DNA of 64,000 nucleotides from CAYPFY01 sp964410105 (lineage in GTDB: Bacteria; Bacteroidota; Ignavibacteria; UBA10030; SZUA-254). The DNA lies in contig CAYPFY010000016.1 in the NCBI GenBank assembly GCA_964410105.1, positions 13,101 to 77,100 on the forward strand, in the 5' to 3' direction. The notes beneath the pieces are model-generated. The model searched no databases. It saw nothing but the letters and a program-made list of their open reading frames with translations, and was not told the DNA's origin. Shown piece after piece: positions 33,372-42,260 of the stretch (position 1 is the stretch's first letter; each line of letters begins with the position of its first letter). The translations under genes and the position numbers were made by a program.

Positions 33372-34934
33372 ATGAATACACCTGATTCGTTGGAAAATCA
33401 CGCTCCACGGGAGGCAGGATCCTTCACGGTCCCCCTCGGCATTGCCCTGCTGCAACTGATCCTCCAGGTGAGTGCTCAGAATAATTACGGTTACTTCAGG
33501 GACGAACTTTATTATATCGCCTGCAGCGATCATCTTGCATGGGGATATGTCGACCAACCTCCCCTCTCGATCGCTCTGCTTTCTCTGAATCGCTGGATCC
33601 TGGGGGACTCTCTTCATGCCCTCAGATTTCTCCCCGCGCTGGCCGGCTCTGCCGTTATTATCCTGACAGCCTTGCTCTCCCGCCGTCTGGGCGGCGGCAG
33701 GATCGCCCAAGGCCTTTCGGCATTGTGCGTGTTCGCTGCACATTCTCTTCTCGGGAACGGCAGGTATTTTTCGATGAACGCCTTTGACGTTCTCTTCTGG
33801 ACCGCTGCCGCGTACTGCCTTGTCCGAATTGTCCAGGGATCTGAGAAGTTTTGGCTCGCCTTCGGAGTGATCGCCGGACTCGGGTTGTTGAACAAGTATT
33901 CTATGGGGTTTATGGTTGCCGGAACTCTCGCCGGTCTCGTCCTGACTCCCTGCCGCGTCCAACTCCGCTCGAAGTGGTTCTGGTTCGGCGCAGTCTCTGC
34001 AATGCTCATTTTTCTCCCTCACCTTCTCTGGGAGATCTCCCAAGGTTATCCGACCCTTGAGTTTATCCGGAACGCAAGCCAGAACAAGAATGTGAGTCTT
34101 TCAATCCCCGATTTTTTTATCGGGCAATTCAAAGATCTGAATTTCTTCAACTCCCCCCTTTGGCTCATGGGACTTTTCTTCCTTTTTTTCCATTCTCAAG
34201 GGAAGAAATACCGAATTATGGGCTGGATTTATGTTACTGCCGTTGTGATTATTCTTTCCGGGAATCCAAAAGTCTATTATCTCTCCCCCGTCTATCCGGT
34301 GCTTTTTGCAGCAGGCTCCGTGATGGCCGAACGATTTGTCATCACCCGGCGCTGGCTGATCCCCGCCTATGCCAGCCTCATGATCGCCTCGACGCTTGCC
34401 GCGCTGCCGTTCGCCGTCCCGGTTTTGCCCGTGAATAGTTTTGTCGCCTATCAGGAGATGCTGGGCGCTACGCCCCGATCCGAGGAGAGAACTCCGGTCG
34501 GCGTGCTGCCGCAGTATTATGCGGACGAGTTTGGCTGGGAGGAAATGGTGGCAACCGTCTCACAAGCCTACCATAGCCTGACTCCGGAGGAACAAGCGCA
34601 ATGTGTTATTTACGTCCGGAATTACGGCGAAGCGGGAGCAATAGATTTTTTTGGCAAGAGATACGGGCTTCCCAAAGCTCTGTGCGCCCACAATAATTAC
34701 TGGCTCTGGGGTCCCGGTAAGCTTCCAGGCCACGTCGCGATCGTCTTCGGCGGTAGCCGCGATCTGGATGAGAATTCTACCGATCTCCGACGGCGGTTTA
34801 AACGCGTAGATTTCGTCGGAACGACAAACTGCCGCTATTGCATGCCCTATGAGAATGGTCGTCAGATATTTGTGTGCCGTGAGATGAATACGACCTTCCA
34901 GGAGCTGTGGCCGGGAGAACGATTCTATATCTGA
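33372..34934 (+). CDS. GT39/ArnT-like membrane glycosyltransferase
   Basis: A polytopic inner-membrane protein of 520 residues with ten or more helices. Near the N-terminus is YFRDELYYIA, the acidic motif of GT-C (PMT/ArnT) glycosyltransferases that use a polyprenol-phosphate sugar, then GYVDQPPLS, as in ArnT/PMT family proteins. The soluble C-terminal ~150 residues (from about residue 370) contain CVIYVRNYGEAGAID and a Cys pair (CRYCMPYENG). It transfers a sugar onto lipids or proteins at the outer face of the membrane. The acceptor is unknown. It stands as a single gene, 180 bases before the sigma-factor operon. Confidence 0.85.
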   Translation: MNTPDSLENHAPREAGSFTVPLGIALLQLILQVSAQNNYGYFRDELYYIACSDHLAWGYVDQPPLSIALLSLNRWILGDSLHALRFLPALAGSAVIILTALLSRRLGGGRIAQGLSALCVFAAHSLLGNGRYFSMNAFDVLFWTAAAYCLVRIVQGSEKFWLAFGVIAGLGLLNKYSMGFMVAGTLAGLVLTPCRVQLRSKWFWFGAVSAMLIFLPHLLWEISQGYPTLEFIRNASQNKNVSLSIPDFFIGQFKDLNFFNSPLWLMGLFFLFFHSQGKKYRIMGWIYVTAVVIILSGNPKVYYLSPVYPVLFAAGSVMAERFVITRRWLIPAYASLMIASTLAALPFAVPVLPVNSFVAYQEMLGATPRSEERTPVGVLPQYYADEFGWEEMVATVSQAYHSLTPEEQAQCVIYVRNYGEAGAIDFFGKRYGLPKALCAHNNYWLWGPGKLPGHVAIVFGGSRDLDENSTDLRRRFKRVDFVGTTNCRYCMPYENGRQIFVCREMNTTFQELWPGERFYI

Positions 34935-35085
34935 CAGGAAATCACGGTTTCGCCAGAAAGGTCACTGGCGGAGAGAGTTCGCTGGTCCCCCGGCATCCTG
35001 AAGTTCCCCCTCACTAACTCCGGCGGTTCTGCGGCCCCATGTTAAAACCCTCCGTTTCGGGCATTTCCCCGCGTAAGTTTTTTCA

Positions 35086-35112
35086 CCGGTTTGTGTCTAA
35101 TATGAAAACCGG
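35086..35112 (+). promoter_or_regulatory. Dyad just before the sigma-factor start
   Basis: CCGGTTT (35086-35092) and AAACCGG (35106-35112) form a 7-bp inverted repeat with a 13-base spacer, ending three bases before the GTG at 35116. It may be an operator or an RNA hairpin close to the start. Confidence 0.4.
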
Positions 35113-35115
35113 CTG

Positions 35116-35718
35116 GTGACCACACACTTGGAGCCCGATCCCCGGGGAAAAGGAGGGGAAGGAGATTCTCTGGGGAACGCATCAGATCCGCTGACATTCG
35201 ATGAGATTTATGAAAAATACAGCGCGAAGGTGCTCACTATCGCCTACCGGTTCACCCGTGATGAGCAGACCGCCCGGGATATTTCGCAGGAAGTTTTCAT
35301 GAAAATATATGAAAGCCTTTCATCCTACGAGGGAAAATCTCAGGTCTTTACGTGGATTTACCGGATTACTGTGAACCATGTAATTAATCATCTCCGAAAA
35401 GAGAGAAGGCATAGATGGCTCAGCCTGCTGGAGCAACCCGTGAACGGTCTGATCTCAGCCCGGACGGCGACTGCCAGCACGTCCGAAAGTCCCCACAAGA
35501 TTCTTGAGCAGAAGGAGCGCCGCCTGGTGGTCCAGTCCGCCATTGATTCGCTCCCCGTAAGTTGCCGGATCCCCCTTGTGCTCCACTGGAGCGAGGGGAT
35601 GAGCTACCAGGAAATCGCCGATGCGCTCAATGTGAGCCTGGGAGCGGTCGAGCAGAGGATTCACAGGGCTAAGAAGAAGCTTGTATCGAAACTCAATTTC
35701 TGGATATCGGACATTTGA
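35116..35718 (+). CDS. ECF-type RNA polymerase sigma factor
   Basis: A 200-residue sigma-70-family factor. Region 2 is visible as FDEIYEKYSAKVLTIAYRF...ARDISQEVFMKIYE, and region 4 as LPVSCRIPLVLHWSEGMSYQEIADALNVS with a helix-turn-helix. The start at GTG 35116 has no Shine-Dalgarno sequence. A strong AAGGAG (about 35157-35164) precedes an in-frame CTG at 35170 that would give an 18-residue shorter N-terminus typical of ECF factors, so the start is uncertain. Its stop overlaps the next ATG (TGATG). The next gene encodes a zinc-finger anti-sigma-type protein, the usual partner. The regulon probably includes this operon. Confidence 0.9.
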   Translation: MTTHLEPDPRGKGGEGDSLGNASDPLTFDEIYEKYSAKVLTIAYRFTRDEQTARDISQEVFMKIYESLSSYEGKSQVFTWIYRITVNHVINHLRKERRHRWLSLLEQPVNGLISARTATASTSESPHKILEQKERRLVVQSAIDSLPVSCRIPLVLHWSEGMSYQEIADALNVSLGAVEQRIHRAKKKLVSKLNFWISDI

Positions 35719-36146
35719 TGCCTAAACATGTAAAAAAAATGTTCCTCACCTGGCATCAGGAGCCTCAAGGGTCGGAACGGCGCAAACAAATCGAGAGACA
35801 CCTTGCCGAATGCCCATCCTGCAAGAGCTTTTTTGACCAAATGTCATCGTTCTTTGCCGAAGCACGCAGGGAGGATTCTCTGCCCTTGACCGCGGGTCCG
35901 TTCGTGCCACGGACGATCCGGATTGTTACCCCGTCCGTCTCGCCGTTTCGAATCGTGCCGTGGCCCGTCGGTGCGGCAATTTTTGCTCTCGCTTTGGGGA
36001 TCGGGATCTACCTCGGTTCCGGGCTTTCGCCTGCCAGTTCATCGGGCCAGGAGGATGTGCTGGAAAATTACTACAACGCGGTCTCACAGCAGAATTTCGG
36101 ATCGACAATGACTCAACTCATGGACACCTCCGGGAGGACCAGATGA
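35718..36146 (+). CDS. Anti-sigma factor with zf-HC2-like zinc finger
   Basis: A 142-residue protein. The N-terminal half contains HLAECPSC (HxxxCxxC), the zinc-binding anti-sigma signature found in zf-HC2 proteins, and one membrane helix around residues 75-95 (VGAAIFALALGIGIYLG). So the N-terminal domain would sit in the cytoplasm and hold the sigma factor, with a short periplasmic tail. The gene starts on the last base of the sigma stop (TGATG), and its own TGA overlaps the next gene in an ATGA. The sigma/anti-sigma pairing by position and coupling is strong. Confidence 0.88.
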   Translation: MPKHVKKMFLTWHQEPQGSERRKQIERHLAECPSCKSFFDQMSSFFAEARREDSLPLTAGPFVPRTIRIVTPSVSPFRIVPWPVGAAIFALALGIGIYLGSGLSPASSSGQEDVLENYYNAVSQQNFGSTMTQLMDTSGRTR

Positions 36147-36646
36147 AGATGAAATTGCTCGTGGGCGGACTTCTTTTCCTCATTGTCGTGAATCTGGCGA
36201 CGATCGGGAGCTATCTCTATGTCCGGTGGACCCAGAGTCAGCCCGTGCCGCATTTTGGACCCGGAAGAGGTTTTCCGATGGACCTGGATCCTTTGAAACG
36301 CGCAAGATTTCTTGAACTGCTTAAGAGTTTCCGGGATGAGACGCAGACACTCGAGGATAAAATAGTGAGAACCCAGGACGAGATTTTCTCCCTGCTCGGC
36401 CGGGATTCGGCCCCGCAGGATAAGGTGAAGGAAAAACTAAAGGAGCTGGCCGATCTCAGACTACAGATCAGCGAACGGGCTACACAGAGGCTGATCGAGG
36501 CTAAATCGTTTCTTTCACCCGTTGAGCAGAAGATGTTCCTGGACGGTATCCTCCAAATGCGACCCGAGCCCCCGCGACCGTTTGGCCATGAAGGCCCGCC
36601 CCCACCACCGTTCGGAAGGGAGGAGGAACCACCTCCGCCTCACTGA
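36143..36646 (+). CDS. Spy/CnrX-like periplasmic helical protein with Pro-rich tail
   Basis: A 167-residue protein. The frame can be extended upstream, but the ATG at 36143 overlaps the preceding stop (ATGA) and starts a membrane anchor (LLVGGLLFLIVVNLATIGSYLYV). The mature part is a long charged helical hairpin (ELLKSFRDETQTLEDKIV, then ELADLRLQISERATQRLIE, LSPVEQKMFLDGIL), the pattern of the Spy/CpxP/CnrX periplasmic chaperone and metal-sensor family. The end is Pro/Glu-rich (PPPPPFGREEEPPPPH). In this operon it may sense envelope stress or metals for the ECF system, or act as a target; this is inference. Confidence 0.75.
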   Translation: MKMKLLVGGLLFLIVVNLATIGSYLYVRWTQSQPVPHFGPGRGFPMDLDPLKRARFLELLKSFRDETQTLEDKIVRTQDEIFSLLGRDSAPQDKVKEKLKELADLRLQISERATQRLIEAKSFLSPVEQKMFLDGILQMRPEPPRPFGHEGPPPPPFGREEEPPPPH

Positions 36647-36717
36647 TACTCTCGACGGTGCGTTTTTCAGGAAAAACTTTGTCCAACGATAGTCTCATAT
36701 CGACCCAGGAGTGAATC

Positions 36718-37722
36718 ATGCCGAATAATCTTATCCGGACGCTCGCATTCCCGCTCTTGATTGTTTCACTGGCGGGATGTTCACAGGATTCTGTCCAGCC
36801 CGATGCGACATCCTCGGGTGCCACAACCGCCAGCGTGATCGATAATGAGTTGGCGCTCCTCCGCACAGGCGGGATCGGTGTCGACTCGAGCAGAGCGGTT
36901 TTCTCCCTCGGATGGAGGGAATTCCTCGATCCCCGAAGCCAGGCGATCACGCTGACGGGCCGTGCGTTTGCCGTGGCATTCACCCATAGCCGGAATCTCC
37001 CCGTCCCGCACTCCGGGATGGACATGGGATCTGTTTTTCTTAACTACAACGGTGTGCACGTGGAATTGCAGAAAAGGATCGATCCCCGCAGAGGTATTTC
37101 CTATTCAACATTCTCAGGGCCGCGCGAAGGGGGATCAAATACAAATGTACAGTTTGTCGCAAATGAGCCCTATGAGTTCGAGGTGACAGGCTCAGATAGT
37201 TTCAGCGCCTTCCGAGGCTCCGTCGTTTCTCCGGCCGCCCTGTTCAGTTTTGTGGGCGATACGAACCGGCGATCCATTTCCGCGACGAGCGATCTTACGC
37301 TCCGGTGGTCGGGAGGAAACGCCTCCGATGGAATCCTCCTCGCCGTGATGCCTTTTCCCCCCGCGCCGCTCGGCGGCGTCCGGCCGCCCGGAGATCCCGA
37401 TAGCTTACACCCGCACGGCCCAGGCGGCATGCATCCCGGCGATCCGCGCCGCGGTCCCGGCGGCGGCCCCGGAGGACCGGGGGACTTTAACCCACCCCCG
37501 CCGATCGATTCCACGAAGGCAATTATTGTGAAGTTACAGGATAACCCCGGTACCTATACAATCCCGGCCGGGAGGCTTCAAGGGCTGGTGAATAACACCG
37601 GAGCACGCGCGATCGTCTGCGTGATATCACAGCTGACACAAAATACTCCCTCTCATGACGGAGGAACGGTCCGCATCGTGCTGGCGAATGAAGATCACCT
37701 TCACCTTATTATACAGCCATGA
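36718..37722 (+). CDS. Lipoprotein with Pro/Gly/His-rich segment
   Basis: A 334-residue predicted lipoprotein. The signal sequence ends in a good lipobox, VSLAGC (Cys20). The mature part starts with a disordered linker and then beta-strands (for example REFLDPRSQAITLTGRAFAV and DMGSVFLNYNGVHVEL). Residues ~215-265 are a Pro/Gly/His-rich low-complexity segment (GGPGGPGDFNPPPP, HPHGPGGMHPGD), followed by a strand-rich end. It lies 71 bases after the Spy-like gene and shares its Pro-rich style, so it may belong to the same ECF-controlled operon. The fold and function are unknown; metal binding by the His residues is possible. Confidence 0.7.
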   Translation: MPNNLIRTLAFPLLIVSLAGCSQDSVQPDATSSGATTASVIDNELALLRTGGIGVDSSRAVFSLGWREFLDPRSQAITLTGRAFAVAFTHSRNLPVPHSGMDMGSVFLNYNGVHVELQKRIDPRRGISYSTFSGPREGGSNTNVQFVANEPYEFEVTGSDSFSAFRGSVVSPAALFSFVGDTNRRSISATSDLTLRWSGGNASDGILLAVMPFPPAPLGGVRPPGDPDSLHPHGPGGMHPGDPRRGPGGGPGGPGDFNPPPPIDSTKAIIVKLQDNPGTYTIPAGRLQGLVNNTGARAIVCVISQLTQNTPSHDGGTVRIVLANEDHLHLIIQP

Positions 37723-37788
37723 ACAGGTGATCTGCTGGCTGGGGACGACGGGGTTGACGCGCGGGGCTGGAGTTGTCGACGAGGTTTT

Positions 37789-38364
37789 TTATTCCGACAA
37801 TTCCCGGTGCCGGAAACAGTCGATGAGATGATCATTGACCATGCCGGTGGCCTGCATGAATGCGTAACAGACGGTCGATCCGACAAACCTGAATCCCCGC
37901 GCTTTCAGATCCTTGCTCATAGCATCTGATTCCGCGGTCGAAGGAGGGACCTCCTTTAAACTCTTCCAGCGATTGATTTTCGGCTTCCCTCCGACAAATC
38001 TCCAGAGGTAATAGTCAAACGTCCCGAACTCTTTCCTGATCTCCAGGACTTTTCGGGCGTTCTCCACCGCCGCCTCAAGCTTCAAACGATTGCGGACGAT
38101 TCCCTCGTCCTTTAATAATTTCTCCACCTCCCGGCGGCCATAGGACGCCACCGTTTCTATAACAAAATTATCAAATGCCTTCCGGAAGTTTTGCCTCTTT
38201 CTCAGGATGATGAGCCAGCTCAGCCCCGCCTGCATTCCCTCGAGAATCAGCATCTCGAAGAGTTTTCGGTCGTTGTGGAGCGGCACTCCCCACTCTCTGT
38301 CGTGATATTTTCGGTAAAGCGGATCCGAATCACCCCACGGACATCGTTTTTCACTGATTGTCAT
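37789..38364 (-). CDS. tag: DNA-3-methyladenine glycosylase I
   Basis: A cytoplasmic base-excision repair enzyme of 191 residues that removes 3-methyladenine from alkylated DNA. The ATG at 38364 has AGGTGA upstream and begins MTISEKRCPWG. It matches the Tag family: RCPWG and YHDREWGVPLHND at the N-terminus, then MLILEGMQAGLSW with the catalytic-pocket Glu. The structural zinc ligands are visible: Cys near the start, His in YHDREWG, and His and Cys four residues apart in DHLIDCFRH. Length is normal. It is the last gene of a minus-strand block with the dioxygenase, reductase and MFS genes, 23 bases after the MFS stop, so it may be co-expressed in an electrophile response. Confidence 0.92.
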   Translation of the reverse strand: MTISEKRCPWGDSDPLYRKYHDREWGVPLHNDRKLFEMLILEGMQAGLSWLIILRKRQNFRKAFDNFVIETVASYGRREVEKLLKDEGIVRNRLKLEAAVENARKVLEIRKEFGTFDYYLWRFVGGKPKINRWKSLKEVPPSTAESDAMSKDLKARGFRFVGSTVCYAFMQATGMVNDHLIDCFRHRELSE

Positions 38365-38387
38365 CTGGATCACCTGCAAGTGTTTGG

Positions 38388-39989
38388 TTATCGCCCGTTC
38401 GGTCGCGGCGGTCCCCCTGCGTAGATGTAATGCTCCACGGAGGGCTCCCCCGGACCGGCGTGAAACGCACGGACCCGCTTCTCAATCTCCCGGTCCGCTA
38501 CCGTGACCCGCTCGTGCTGACGCATGTGCTCCGCCCACGACTCCACGATGAAGTACTCGACCAGACGGGTGTCATTCGAGAGATCTCTGAAAATTCCCCA
38601 CTGTATTGCACCATTGCGCCTGCGACTCCCTCTCAGGGCCCGCAGGGCGTCGAAGAGCCCGTCGTTGTTTCCGGGTGTTATGGAATACTCTACCGCGACA
38701 AGCACCGGTCCCTCCTCAGGATGGGGTTCCACGACGACGACGGGGTCAGCCCAGTGCATCGACTGCGTGTGGTCGACCGCCTGATCAATCCTGAGGGGCC
38801 GCCCGAATGCCAGGCCCGCAAGGAGACATCCCGAGGCGCTCAGGAGCGAAACCATGGTCCCCCCATACGAGGCGAGCATTCCCCAGAAAGCGCTTCCGCA
38901 CGCGAATCCGCCCATAAAAACCAAAATGTAGACGGCCATGACACGGGCCCTCACCCAGTGGGGCGAAACAAACTGTGCGGCCGTGTTGAGGCTCGACATG
39001 ACGATCATCCATGCGATTCCGCCGATGTACATGCCGCAGAGGATAAACGGATAAACCCGCGTGAGGGCGAGAGTCGCCAGAAACCCGCTGAACATGACCG
39101 TCGCCAGCCGGACCATGGCTTCCATAGACATTTTCCGGCGCATCCTGGCCATCAGCCACGCCCCGCTCACCGCCCCCGTGCCGAAGACGCCGACCAGGGT
39201 TCCATATCCCGCCGCCGTGAGCCCCATCTCGTGCCGCGCCACGTACGGCAGGACCGCCCACATCGCACTCGCAAAGACGATGAAAGTGGCAGTACGTATG
39301 AGAACCGTGTGGAGCGCCGGGGCATGACGGGCATACCGGAGGCCCGCACGCACTGCGCTGAATATCCGCTCCGCAGGAAGGATGCTTTCCCTGTGCTCCC
39401 GCTTCCAATCGTGGAGTACCCAAATGACGCCAAGAAACGAGACGGCATTGAGTAAAAAAACTGCCCATGGCCCCGATGCCGCGATGATCAATCCGCCCAG
39501 CGCCGGGCCGACCGCCCTCGCAACGTTGAATCCGATGCTTCCCAGCGCCACTGCAGCAGGAATTTCAACCGACGGGACGATTTCAGGAAGTATCGCCTGC
39601 CAGGCAGGTCCATTGACGGCTGCGCCGACATTGAGGACGAAGGTAAGTGCCAACAAGGATTTCGTGCCGATGACGCCCGCGAGTGTCAGTATGCTCATCA
39701 GGAGCGCTACGGCAAGCATCCACGATTGAGTCGATATCAGGATCCGGCGGCGGTCTACGATGTCCGCCACTGCCCCGGCCGGGAGCGAAAGGAGAAAGAT
39801 CGGGAGCGTCATCGCCGTTTCCAGAAGCGCCACCATCGCCGGGGAGGTGGTGAGCGATGTCATGAGCCACGCCGCCCCAACTTCCTGCATCCAGGTCCCG
39901 ATGTTCGAGACCATCGAGGCGATCCAGAGCCAGCGGAAAAGAGGCAAAAGGAGCGGGCGGAACGCCGAGTTTGTATCTTTACCACTCAT
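38388..39989 (-). CDS. MFS-type exporter with C-terminal antibiotic-monooxygenase-like domain
   Basis: A 533-residue inner-membrane transporter. The long frame extends 147 codons upstream, but those overlap the reductase gene; the ATG at 39989 (MSGKDTNSAFRPLLLPLFRW) starts the proper N-terminus. It has about 12 helices and the MFS loop GAVADIVDRRR. The end (from about residue 415) is a soluble ferredoxin-like domain (VLVAVEYSITPGNN, VEYFIVESWAEHMRQHERV), as in the MFS_3/DUF894 family, and is typical of that family's length. The start is 22 bases after the reductase stop. A role as exporter of a toxic compound handled by the upstream enzymes is inference. Confidence 0.85.
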   Translation of the reverse strand: MSGKDTNSAFRPLLLPLFRWLWIASMVSNIGTWMQEVGAAWLMTSLTTSPAMVALLETAMTLPIFLLSLPAGAVADIVDRRRILISTQSWMLAVALLMSILTLAGVIGTKSLLALTFVLNVGAAVNGPAWQAILPEIVPSVEIPAAVALGSIGFNVARAVGPALGGLIIAASGPWAVFLLNAVSFLGVIWVLHDWKREHRESILPAERIFSAVRAGLRYARHAPALHTVLIRTATFIVFASAMWAVLPYVARHEMGLTAAGYGTLVGVFGTGAVSGAWLMARMRRKMSMEAMVRLATVMFSGFLATLALTRVYPFILCGMYIGGIAWMIVMSSLNTAAQFVSPHWVRARVMAVYILVFMGGFACGSAFWGMLASYGGTMVSLLSASGCLLAGLAFGRPLRIDQAVDHTQSMHWADPVVVVEPHPEEGPVLVAVEYSITPGNNDGLFDALRALRGSRRRNGAIQWGIFRDLSNDTRLVEYFIVESWAEHMRQHERVTVADREIEKRVRAFHAGPGEPSVEHYIYAGGPPRPNGR

Positions 39990-40011
39990 TGGGATGGATT
40001 GAACGGTTCGA

Positions 40012-41181
40012 TTACGCCGGCAACCGGCCTTTGAGGCTCGCGGCGCTGAACGGTCCGCTATCGGCAATGAGCGCACGCGCGCGATCGACCTGACCCCAGG
40101 TGTTCCAGAGTAATACCCCCCGCACGCGCTCTCTGTCCAGGAAGTAGATGACTCCCTCCCGGAACTCTTCCTTCCAGTCCTCCACCGCCTGCAGCCGGCT
40201 GTCCAGTTCACCGACGGCTTCGTAACCGAGGTCGAACAGGTCTGAATAAAAAAAGGGGAGATGGCGGTAAAAAATTGATTCGCCCGCCATGTTTTTACCC
40301 GCACAGGAGCCCATCGTAAGGGCGTTGTCTTCATGCTCAACCCGGATGCGCTTCCCCAGCGCCGGGTTCGGGAAGTTTGCCACATCACCCGCTGAATAGA
40401 TGTGCGGATCGTCGGTCCGGAGGTATTCATCCACGACGATGCCGTTATTCACACTGAGCCCCGCCTCGGCCGCAAGTTCCGTATTGGGCTGAATTCCTAT
40501 CCCCGCCACCACGCCGTCAAATGTGAGTTTTTCCCCATTGCGCGTCCCCACCGTGTATGTGCCGCCGCTGAGCCCGATCTTTTCCACACTGTTGTTTCCC
40601 AAAATGTTGACTCCCTTCGAGCGATAGTATTCCGTCACGAATTTTGAGAGTTTTTCGGGATACACACGCGCTCCTATTCCCCCCTCCGGGAAGATCATGC
40701 TCACACGTTTCCCGTTTAAGGCTAGCGCGGCCGCAATCTCCGATCCGATGAACCCCCCGCCGATGACGAGTATGTCCCCGCCGGGAATTTTTCTCAGCTT
40801 CGTATAATCATCAACCGTGCGGAAATATATGATGCCCGGCGCGTCCTGCGGCAGCGTCCTGACACTTCCGCCTGTGGCGAGGAGAAGTTTCCGGTATTCG
40901 AAAACCTGGTTCTTCTCGGCGATGATCTGCTTCTTCCCCCGATCAATCCGACTCACCCGGGTTGATAGGTGCAATTGTGCCCCTTCAGACGATTTTAGCC
41001 ATATGCTTTCTAACGGATCACCTTTCCATAATGCCTTTGACAGGGGAGGGCGCTTGTAAGGGGCGTTGGGTTCCATGGTGAATAATCCGATGGTGCCCGA
41101 TTTATCCACCGATCGAATCCCCCCGACAGCCGCATCCGCCGTCATCCCTCCTCCTATGATCACATAGTCGTAACCAGTCAT
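40012..41181 (-). CDS. FAD-dependent NAD(P)H oxidoreductase (ferredoxin reductase/AIF-like)
   Basis: A 389-residue flavoprotein. It shows an N-terminal FAD-binding GxGxxA-type motif (VIIGGGMTADAA), the pyridine-nucleotide GxGxxG (LVIGGGFIGSEIA, residues ~140), and the FAD-binding IYSAGDVANFP near residue 270. The KRPPLSK segment and C-terminal domain match the ferredoxin reductase/AIF group. Its ATG overlaps the stop of the upstream dioxygenase gene by four bases (ATGA), so translation is coupled. It probably reduces an electron carrier or a quinone-like substrate; the acceptor is unknown. Downstream is an MFS exporter, 22 bases away. Confidence 0.9.
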   Translation of the reverse strand: MTGYDYVIIGGGMTADAAVGGIRSVDKSGTIGLFTMEPNAPYKRPPLSKALWKGDPLESIWLKSSEGAQLHLSTRVSRIDRGKKQIIAEKNQVFEYRKLLLATGGSVRTLPQDAPGIIYFRTVDDYTKLRKIPGGDILVIGGGFIGSEIAAALALNGKRVSMIFPEGGIGARVYPEKLSKFVTEYYRSKGVNILGNNSVEKIGLSGGTYTVGTRNGEKLTFDGVVAGIGIQPNTELAAEAGLSVNNGIVVDEYLRTDDPHIYSAGDVANFPNPALGKRIRVEHEDNALTMGSCAGKNMAGESIFYRHLPFFYSDLFDLGYEAVGELDSRLQAVEDWKEEFREGVIYFLDRERVRGVLLWNTWGQVDRARALIADSGPFSAASLKGRLPA

Positions 41182-42113
41182 GGTCGACTCATAACTCGTG
41201 TCGATGGCGTTGGAATTTGTATCGGAGGGAGATGGCGGGCGATCTGCTCTCTTTCAGATTCGTACATGTCCGGCAATTTTAGTTCCATTCCAAGCCCCTC
41301 CGCAGTCTCATCGATCAAAAACCCCGGCGGATCGGTCGCAACCTCGAGAAGAACTCCGCCCGGCTCGTAAAAATAGATTGACCTAAAATATTTTCGGTCC
41401 ATGACGGGGGTAACATGACAACCTGCTTTCACGAGTTCTGTCCGTGCCTGAAGCTGGGTCCCTTCATCCGGAGTACGCCAGGCGACATGGTGAACAGTTC
41501 CCACCCCGATGGTCCCCCGGGCCCGTCCCGGTTCGTGGAGAAGATCAATGGTTTTTCCCGGTCCTCCCCCGGCAAGCTCGAAACGGTGGCGTCCGCCCGA
41601 TTCGCCCTTTTGTTGAAATCCAAGATTTTTGAAAAATCCTCCCGTCTTGCCGATGTCCGTTTCTGAAAGGGTGACGCTGTGGAGTCCGACGATGGTATCG
41701 CTCTCTTGTACGTCTACCGAACCGATCAACTCGAAGTCAAACCCATCGGGATCGACTGCCGAAAGTACTTTTTCCCCAAATCTTTCTTCCTGCCGGAGGA
41801 TTTCCACCCCGCGCAGCTCAAACTTCTTTTTCCAGTTTGAAAGTGATCGCGCCGGGACGCTGAATGAATATACCCCGATCTGCCCCGAACCCTTCCGCCC
41901 CGGCTGACCCTGCGAAGTCCACGGGAAGAACGTCAATAACGTCCCGGGGCGCCCAATGTCGTCGCCATAATAAAGATGGTAGGTGTAGGGATCGTCAAAG
42001 TTGATTGTCTTTTTGACAAGCCGTAATCCCAGGGCCCCGGCGTAAAAATCCAGATTTTTCTGCGCATCGCCTGCGATGGCAGTGACGTGGTGAATGCCCA
42101 GTAGGTTTGTCAA
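41178..42113 (-). CDS. VOC-superfamily ring-cleaving dioxygenase (MhqO-like)
   Basis: A 311-residue extradiol dioxygenase-like protein of two VOC modules. Expected metal ligands are seen: His in GIHHVTAIAG, His in HHVAWRTPDEG and Glu in GVLLEVATDPPGF. An upstream TTG at 42137 is possible, but the TTG at 42113 follows AAAAGG by six bases and gives the family start (MTNLLGIHHVT). The end contains the LPP-type tail. MhqO-type enzymes help bacteria resist quinones and hydroquinones. The stop overlaps the reductase ATG (ATGA), so the two are coupled, and an exporter follows. A catechol-type substrate is likely but not proven. Confidence 0.85.
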   Translation of the reverse strand: MTNLLGIHHVTAIAGDAQKNLDFYAGALGLRLVKKTINFDDPYTYHLYYGDDIGRPGTLLTFFPWTSQGQPGRKGSGQIGVYSFSVPARSLSNWKKKFELRGVEILRQEERFGEKVLSAVDPDGFDFELIGSVDVQESDTIVGLHSVTLSETDIGKTGGFFKNLGFQQKGESGGRHRFELAGGGPGKTIDLLHEPGRARGTIGVGTVHHVAWRTPDEGTQLQARTELVKAGCHVTPVMDRKYFRSIYFYEPGGVLLEVATDPPGFLIDETAEGLGMELKLPDMYESEREQIARHLPPIQIPTPSTRVMSRP

Positions 42114-42166
42114 TCGGGACCTTTTTTCAATATACAAAAGGATCGGTTTTTCAGAAAATCATCAAT

Positions 42167-42194
42167 TTGCCTTTTTTCGGGACATTGCTATATT
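42167..42194 (+). promoter_or_regulatory. Predicted sigma-70-type promoter
   Basis: TTGCCT at 42167-42172, 16-base spacer, TATATT at 42189-42194. It points to the membrane-protein gene at 42261. On the other strand a TTTCTG/TATATT pair (17-base spacer, -10 at 42134-42129) points to the dioxygenase operon. Confidence 0.45.
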
Positions 42195-42260
42195 GCATCC
42201 CCCGACCCCGGGCCGGAAGAAGAACGGGGTCGCTTCTTTCACACTTTGAGGAGACCTGTC

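Noticed and set aside
39990..40430. N-terminal extension of the MFS transporter frame
   Set aside because: It runs through the reductase gene on the same strand, and the sequence has no transporter character. The ATG at 39989 gives the expected N-terminus.
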